Shown in pieces: positions 60,936 to 64,000 of a DNA stretch of 64,000 nt (position 1 is the first letter of the stretch; every line of letters begins with the position of its first letter). The notes beneath the pieces are model-generated. The model searched no databases. It saw nothing but the letters and a program-made list of their open reading frames with translations, and was not told the origin of the DNA. Source of the stretch: Geobacter sp. (GTDB taxonomy: Bacteria; Desulfobacterota; Desulfuromonadia; Geobacterales; DSM-12255); NCBI GenBank assembly GCA_009684525.1, contig WKKR01000006.1, positions 1 through 64,000 of the forward strand, given 5' to 3'. Both the position numbers and the translations under genes were made by a program.

Positions 60936-61220
60936 ATGACCAAGAGTGAACTGATCGATAAAGTAGCAGAATCGAACGCTTCATTGACTCGCAAGGAGTC
61001 CGAGGCCATCGTCAATATCATTTTCGATGCCATGGGGGATGCACTGCGGCGTGGTGAGAAGGTGGAGATCCGCGGCTTCGGGAGCTTCACCGTGCGTGAG
61101 CGGAGTGCCCGCGAGGCCCGCAACCCCAAAAGCGGCGAGATCGTGAAAATACCCGCCAAGCGAGTTCCTTTCTTCAAGACCGGCAAGGAACTGCGCGAAC
61201 GGGTTGACATCACGTCGTAA
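60936..61220 (+). CDS. ihfB: Integration host factor beta subunit (HU/IHF family)
   Basis: A 94-residue DNA-bending protein: MTKSELIDKVAESNASLTRKESEAIVNIIFDAM, GEKVEIRGFGSFTVRERSAREARNPKSGEIVKIPAKRVPFFKTGKELRERV. The GFGSF and ARNPKSGE-P blocks are the HU/IHF signature, and the NPK--P stretch is the intercalating arm. Placement directly after rpsA supports IHF-beta. The ATG at 60936 has GCGGAGG upstream; the frame opens at 60885 in the rpsA stop. Confidence 0.9.
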   Translation: MTKSELIDKVAESNASLTRKESEAIVNIIFDAMGDALRRGEKVEIRGFGSFTVRERSAREARNPKSGEIVKIPAKRVPFFKTGKELRERVDITS

Positions 61221-61251
61221 TCGACTGCGAGGCGACGGGCAGCGATGCCGA

Positions 61252-61339
61252 GCCCGAATGGCGGAATTGGTAGACGCAAGGGACTTAAAATCCCTCGGCA
61301 CTTAGTGCTGTGCCGGTTCGACCCCGGCTTCGGGCACCA
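61252..61339 (+). tRNA. tRNA-Leu (anticodon UAA)
   Basis: Acceptor arms GCCCGAA (61252-61258) and TTCGGGC (61329-61335), encoded CCA at 61337-61339, anticodon stem AGGGA/TCCCT with loop CTTAAAA, anticodon TAA at 61286-61288, a long variable arm (CTCGGCACTTAGTGCTGTG) and T-arm GGTTCGACCC. The long variable arm is typical of a type II leucine tRNA. 88 bases. Confidence 0.97.
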
Positions 61340-61361
61340 CTAGAATATCTTCCTGCACAAC

Positions 61362-61400
61362 AAAAAAGGGCTATGCGTCGGCATGGCCCTTTCATTTTTT
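61362..61400. terminator. Terminator between tRNA-Leu and the convergent TPR gene
   Basis: AAAGGGCTATGC (61365-61376), loop GTCG, GCATGGCCCTTT (61381-61392) with a G-U pair, followed by CATTTTTT on the plus strand and preceded by AAA on the other. It can serve both transcripts. Confidence 0.85.
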
Positions 61401-61427
61401 GCATCGAGTGTCTGGATTGATGAGGCG

Positions 61428-61973
61428 TTACTTCTGTCGATGCTTATTCCGGTTCAGAAGGTAGCCGAGCGACCTGTTGAGGATGTGCTCCCGCTGGAGG
61501 ATGGGGATGACGGGGCGACGACGGCTTCCCATCAGTTGCAGGTCGGTGATGATTTCGGGGTCCTTTCCCTGCTGCAGTCCCTGCTGGTAGGTTGCCAGAG
61601 CCTCTTTCTTTTTTCCCTGCATCAGGTAGATGCGGGCAAGGTTCAGGTAGTGGTGGGTGGTCTTTGGCTCTTTGACCATGGCGCTCTTGCACAGGGATAT
61701 GGCGCGATCGTACTGGCCGCGTTCCTTGGCCAGACAAAAACCCAGACATGAGGAGAGTTCGGGGGTTTCTGCCGCTTTCTCCACCCGTTCGAGACAGACC
61801 AGGGCCAGCAGCGTATCGTTCTCCCGGTAAGCTGCCAACCCCTTTGCAATCAGTTCTTCCTGGGAGAGGACGGCCACATCCTGCTCCAGTTGACCGATCC
61901 GTTCGTGCGGGTCGATGTCGAGCAGCTTGAGAAATGTGGCAGTGTCGTTTTCGTTTACGGGAAGTGTTGCCAT
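61428..61973 (-). CDS. TPR-repeat protein
   Basis: A 181-residue protein of two to three TPR-like helical pairs: LIAKGLAAYRENDTLLALVCLERVEKAAETPELSSCLGFCLAKERGQYDRAISLCKSAM, HHYLNLARIYLMQGKKKEALATYQQGLQQGKDPEI. The C-terminus (GSRRRPVIPILQREHILNRSLGYLLNRNKHRQK) is basic. The ATG at 61973 is chosen because AAGGAGGTGAAC ends just upstream; GTG at 61979 is a longer option. It is monocistronic and convergent with the tRNA, and I cannot name a specific partner. Confidence 0.8.
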   Translation of the reverse strand: MATLPVNENDTATFLKLLDIDPHERIGQLEQDVAVLSQEELIAKGLAAYRENDTLLALVCLERVEKAAETPELSSCLGFCLAKERGQYDRAISLCKSAMVKEPKTTHHYLNLARIYLMQGKKKEALATYQQGLQQGKDPEIITDLQLMGSRRRPVIPILQREHILNRSLGYLLNRNKHRQK

Positions 61974-62189
61974 GTTCACCTCCTTATGGAACGTAACATT
62001 TGCACTTTATCACATAACTTCCGGATTGCCATAACATTTTTCCCTGAGTACCGTTTTGCGGCTCCGATCCGCAAATAATAGTTGATATATCTGGTAGGGT
62101 ATGTTACCAGTTAGTAAACCCTGCAATTACGGCAGGTTTGCCAAGGCATGTCCGAGCCCGTTATGGAGGGGACCACGAAAGGGGACGCC
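61974..62189 (+). promoter_or_regulatory. Spacer between the TPR gene and cysE
   Basis: The gap carries two inverted repeats. TTTGCGG (62055-62061) with CCGCAAA (62069-62075) is a small hairpin. CTGGTA (62091-62096) with TACCAG (62105-62110) is an 8-base-spaced palindrome that could be an operator in front of cysE, for example for the co-encoded Rrf2-type regulator; that is inference. TTGATA at 62082 lacks a well-matched -10 box. Confidence 0.35.
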
Positions 62190-62873
62190 ATGTTTGCGCG
62201 TATGAGAGAAGATATCCAGTCGGTTTTCGATCGCGATCCAGCGGCTCGCAATGTCCTGGAGGTCTTTTTCTGCTATCCGGGACTGCACGCCGTCTGGTTT
62301 CACCGGATAGCCCACTGGTTCTGGAACCGGCAGTTCTACTTCCTGGGGAGGCTGATATCCCATTTCGGCCGTTTCTTCACCGGCATAGAGATCCATCCCG
62401 GCGCAAAGATCGGCAGGAAATTCTTCATCGACCATGGAATGGGGGTCGTGATCGGTGAGACTGCCGAGATCGGCGATAACGTGACCATGTACCATGGCGT
62501 CACCCTGGGAGGGGTGAGCTGGGAAAAGGTGAAGCGGCATCCAACCCTGGAGGATAACGTGGTGGTCGGCTCCGGGGCCAAGGTTTTAGGGCCGTTCACC
62601 GTCGGCAATGGGGCAAAGATCGGCTCCAATTCTGTTGTTGTGAAGGAGGTTCCTCCTCATGCCACGGTGGTCGGCATCCCCGGCAGGGTGGTCATGGAGG
62701 TGGAGAAACCGCATAAGCGTGTCGATCTTGAACATGGCAAGCTCCCTGACCCGGAGGCAAAGGCCATTTCCTGCCTGTTCGACCAGATCAGGGAACTGGA
62801 GCGCAAGTACGCAGATCTTGCCACTGAACACGAAGAGCTCAAGAAACGGCTCGAAAAGGACGGCGGTGTCTGA
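62190..62873 (+). CDS. cysE: Serine O-acetyltransferase
   Basis: A 227-residue SAT of the short (EpsC-like) type: [44 protein letters not shown], then the left-handed beta-helix hexapeptides [44 protein letters not shown] and [24 protein letters not shown], and a C-terminal tail after residue 180. It makes O-acetylserine for cysteine synthesis. The catalytic His is in IDHGMG. Start at 62190 has GAAAGGGGA upstream; the frame opens at 62148. It overlaps the Rrf2 gene at one base. Confidence 0.93.
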   Translation: MFARMREDIQSVFDRDPAARNVLEVFFCYPGLHAVWFHRIAHWFWNRQFYFLGRLISHFGRFFTGIEIHPGAKIGRKFFIDHGMGVVIGETAEIGDNVTMYHGVTLGGVSWEKVKRHPTLEDNVVVGSGAKVLGPFTVGNGAKIGSNSVVVKEVPPHATVVGIPGRVVMEVEKPHKRVDLEHGKLPDPEAKAISCLFDQIRELERKYADLATEHEELKKRLEKDGGV

Positions 62874-63334
62874 TGAGGCTGTCGACAAAGGCCCGGTACG
62901 CGGTCAGGGCCATGGTCGACCTGGCGATTTACTCCAATGGTCGACCAGTTACCCTGAAGGAGATTGCCGGCCGTGAGGAAATCCCGCTCAGTTACCTGGA
63001 ACAGCTCTTCTTCAGGTTGAAGTGTGTTCGGCTGGTGGAGAGCGTGCGTGGTCCCGGTGGCGGTTACCTGCTCGCCAGGGACGGCAGCGAGATCACCGTA
63101 GGAGAGATAATTGCCGGCGTGGAGGAACAGCTCAATCCGGTGGCGTGCCTCGATAGCGGCGCTGCCGAGTGCTCCCGGATGCCGGCCTGTGTGACCTATT
63201 CCGTCTGGAAGGGACTGGGCGAACGGATTCATTCGTTCCTCGATTCGATCCGGCTCGCCGATCTAGCTGCTGATGCCCGACAGCGAATGGAGGCTGGTGC
63301 CGACCGACTCGGATCCGAAACATCTGCTTCTTGA
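62873..63334 (+). CDS. Rrf2-family Fe-S transcription regulator (IscR/CymR-like)
   Basis: A 153-residue regulator: LSTKARYAVRAMVDLAIYSNGRPVTLKEIAGREEIPLSYLEQLFFRLKCVRLVESVRGPGGGYLL is the winged helix of the Rrf2 family. Cys92, Cys100 and Cys106 lie in ACLDSGAAECSRMPACVTYS, near the positions that hold a 2Fe-2S cluster in IscR, but the spacing is 7 and 5 rather than 5 and 5 and the IscR His three residues later is Tyr here. It may sense Fe-S status or cysteine supply. It directly follows cysE. Confidence 0.88.
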   Translation: MRLSTKARYAVRAMVDLAIYSNGRPVTLKEIAGREEIPLSYLEQLFFRLKCVRLVESVRGPGGGYLLARDGSEITVGEIIAGVEEQLNPVACLDSGAAECSRMPACVTYSVWKGLGERIHSFLDSIRLADLAADARQRMEAGADRLGSETSAS

Positions 63335-63372
63335 CCCCGGTACGCAGGCCGGGATATACTGCCTGAACCGTT

Positions 63373-63412
63373 AACGCCTCATCTTTCCATTCTTTGGAAG
63401 GTGCGGCGTTTT
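63373..63412 (+). terminator. Possible terminator between the Rrf2 gene and mnmA
   Basis: AACGCC (63373-63378) pairs with GGCGTT (63405-63410), enclosing a second stem CTTTCCA/TGGAAGG. Four Ts follow at 63409-63412. It sits in the 115-base gap and 38 bases before mnmA, so mnmA may be a separate unit. Confidence 0.6.
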
Positions 63413-63449
63413 CTTGTGCCGGACTGACACGGCCTGCGGAAGGATTATT

Positions 63450-64000
63450 ATGACCATTGCACAGAAAGCGCGGGTTGCGGTTGCCATGAGCGGCGGGGTG
63501 GATTCGTCGGTGACGGCGGCTCTGCTCAGCTCGCAGGGCTACGACGTCTTCGGGATCACCATGCGGGTAGCTCCCATGACTGGCCAGCAGGCGATCGACG
63601 ATGCTGTACTCGTCGCTGGCCGCCTCGGCATTGCCCATCACGTGGTCGACCTCTCGACACCTTTTCGCGAATCAGTGCTGAATCCCTTTGTTGCCGACTA
63701 TCGCGCAGGCAGGACCCCCAACCCGTGCGCCCGCTGCAACCCGCTGATCAAGTTCGGGCTCCTCCTGGATGCTGCGGTCGCTCTCGGTGCGGATTCCATG
63801 GCAACCGGGCACTATGCCCGCATCCAACGGGCAGAAGACGGCTCCTGCCGGCTCCTGAAGGGGGTCGATGCGGCTAAGGACCAGTCGTATTTCCTCTTTG
63901 GACTGCGCCAGGAGCAGTTGGCCAGGGTGCTTTTTCCGCTGGGCGGGATGACCAAGACCGCAGTCCGCACGCTCGCCGCCGAATTGGGGCTGCCGGTGAT
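63450..64000 (+). CDS. mnmA: tRNA-specific 2-thiouridylase (partial, cut by window edge)
   Basis: The first 183 codons of MnmA: PP-loop VAVAMSGGVDSSVTAALL, GLVVDLSTPF-like stretch, TPNPCARCNPLIKFGLLL with a catalytic cysteine, ATGHYARIQ, DAAKDQSYFLFGLRQEQLARVLFPLGG. It thiolates uridine-34 of tRNA Lys, Glu and Gln, taking sulfur from a desulfurase relay. The second catalytic cysteine would lie past the right edge. AAGGATT precedes the ATG. No iscS is seen next to it. Confidence 0.93.
   Translation, partial: MTIAQKARVAVAMSGGVDSSVTAALLSSQGYDVFGITMRVAPMTGQQAIDDAVLVAGRLGIAHHVVDLSTPFRESVLNPFVADYRAGRTPNPCARCNPLIKFGLLLDAAVALGADSMATGHYARIQRAEDGSCRLLKGVDAAKDQSYFLFGLRQEQLARVLFPLGGMTKTAVRTLAAELGLPV

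Overview
The window looks like a GC-rich chromosomal segment of a Geobacteraceae-type (Desulfuromonadota, former Deltaproteobacteria) bacterium. The strongest evidence is a porin-cytochrome electron conduit (22972-27198) with the ombB-omaB-omcB layout of Geobacter: a beta-barrel porin, an 8-heme periplasmic cytochrome and a 12-heme lipoprotein cytochrome. A TetR-type regulator lies just upstream. A menaquinone methyltransferase, rubrerythrin, a divergent superoxide dismutase, a heme-c sensor protein and the pheA-tyrA-aroA-cmk-ispH-rpsA-ihfB order fit the same lineage. I see no phage, insertion sequence or CRISPR array. The window is almost wholly coding.

Layout. 1-5200: a YjbQ-family gene cut by the left edge and a PPP-family phosphatase (minus strand), then a membrane metallophosphoesterase and bioF-bioH-bioC (plus strand). 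5200-11000 (all minus): an HD-GYP protein with a c-type heme sensor, an orphan dipeptide-type ATPase pair (dppD-dppF), an ArsR-family regulator with a clear promoter, and an RlmI-like 23S rRNA methyltransferase. 11300-21620 (plus): SpoIID-like protein, queA-tgt (queuosine), yajC-secD-secF (Sec export), a TPR protein, recJ, a CDF metal transporter and a rubrerythrin. 21620-27250: the regulator and the outer-membrane electron conduit. 27300-34200: a DUF3108 protein, ubiE, a fused CdaA-YbbR diadenylate cyclase, a LysM-NlpC/P60 hydrolase, and a Nudix hydrolase translationally overlapped with a B12-binding radical SAM-TPR protein. 34200-38530 (minus): an NrfJ-like lipoprotein, a giant AsmA-like protein and a PilZ protein.

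38800-43800: rpoH under a perfect CIRCE operator, a palindromic interspersed repeat, a MoeB/ThiF enzyme, a superoxide dismutase, an RND/MacA-type adaptor and a membrane M48 protease. 43890-48900: a response regulator with a PP2C phosphatase output and a MacB/LolD-type ABC exporter with two permeases plus a small membrane protein. 49000-54000: a three-gene envelope cluster (pseudo-receiver membrane protein, LysM protein, GspE/PilB-type ATPase with MshEN domains) preceded by a near-consensus sigma-28 promoter. 54060-61220: the aromatic amino-acid, cmk, ispH, rpsA and ihfB run. 61250-64000: tRNA-Leu(UAA), a TPR protein, cysE, an Rrf2-type Fe-S regulator and the start of mnmA.

Themes. Several genes point to cyclic-nucleotide control: a heme-sensing HD-GYP c-di-GMP phosphodiesterase, a PilZ protein, an MshEN ATPase and a c-di-AMP synthase. 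Others point to redox and envelope physiology. All gene assignments come from reading motifs by eye. Start sites were often moved inward from the longest reading frame on ribosome-binding-site evidence, and no database search was run.
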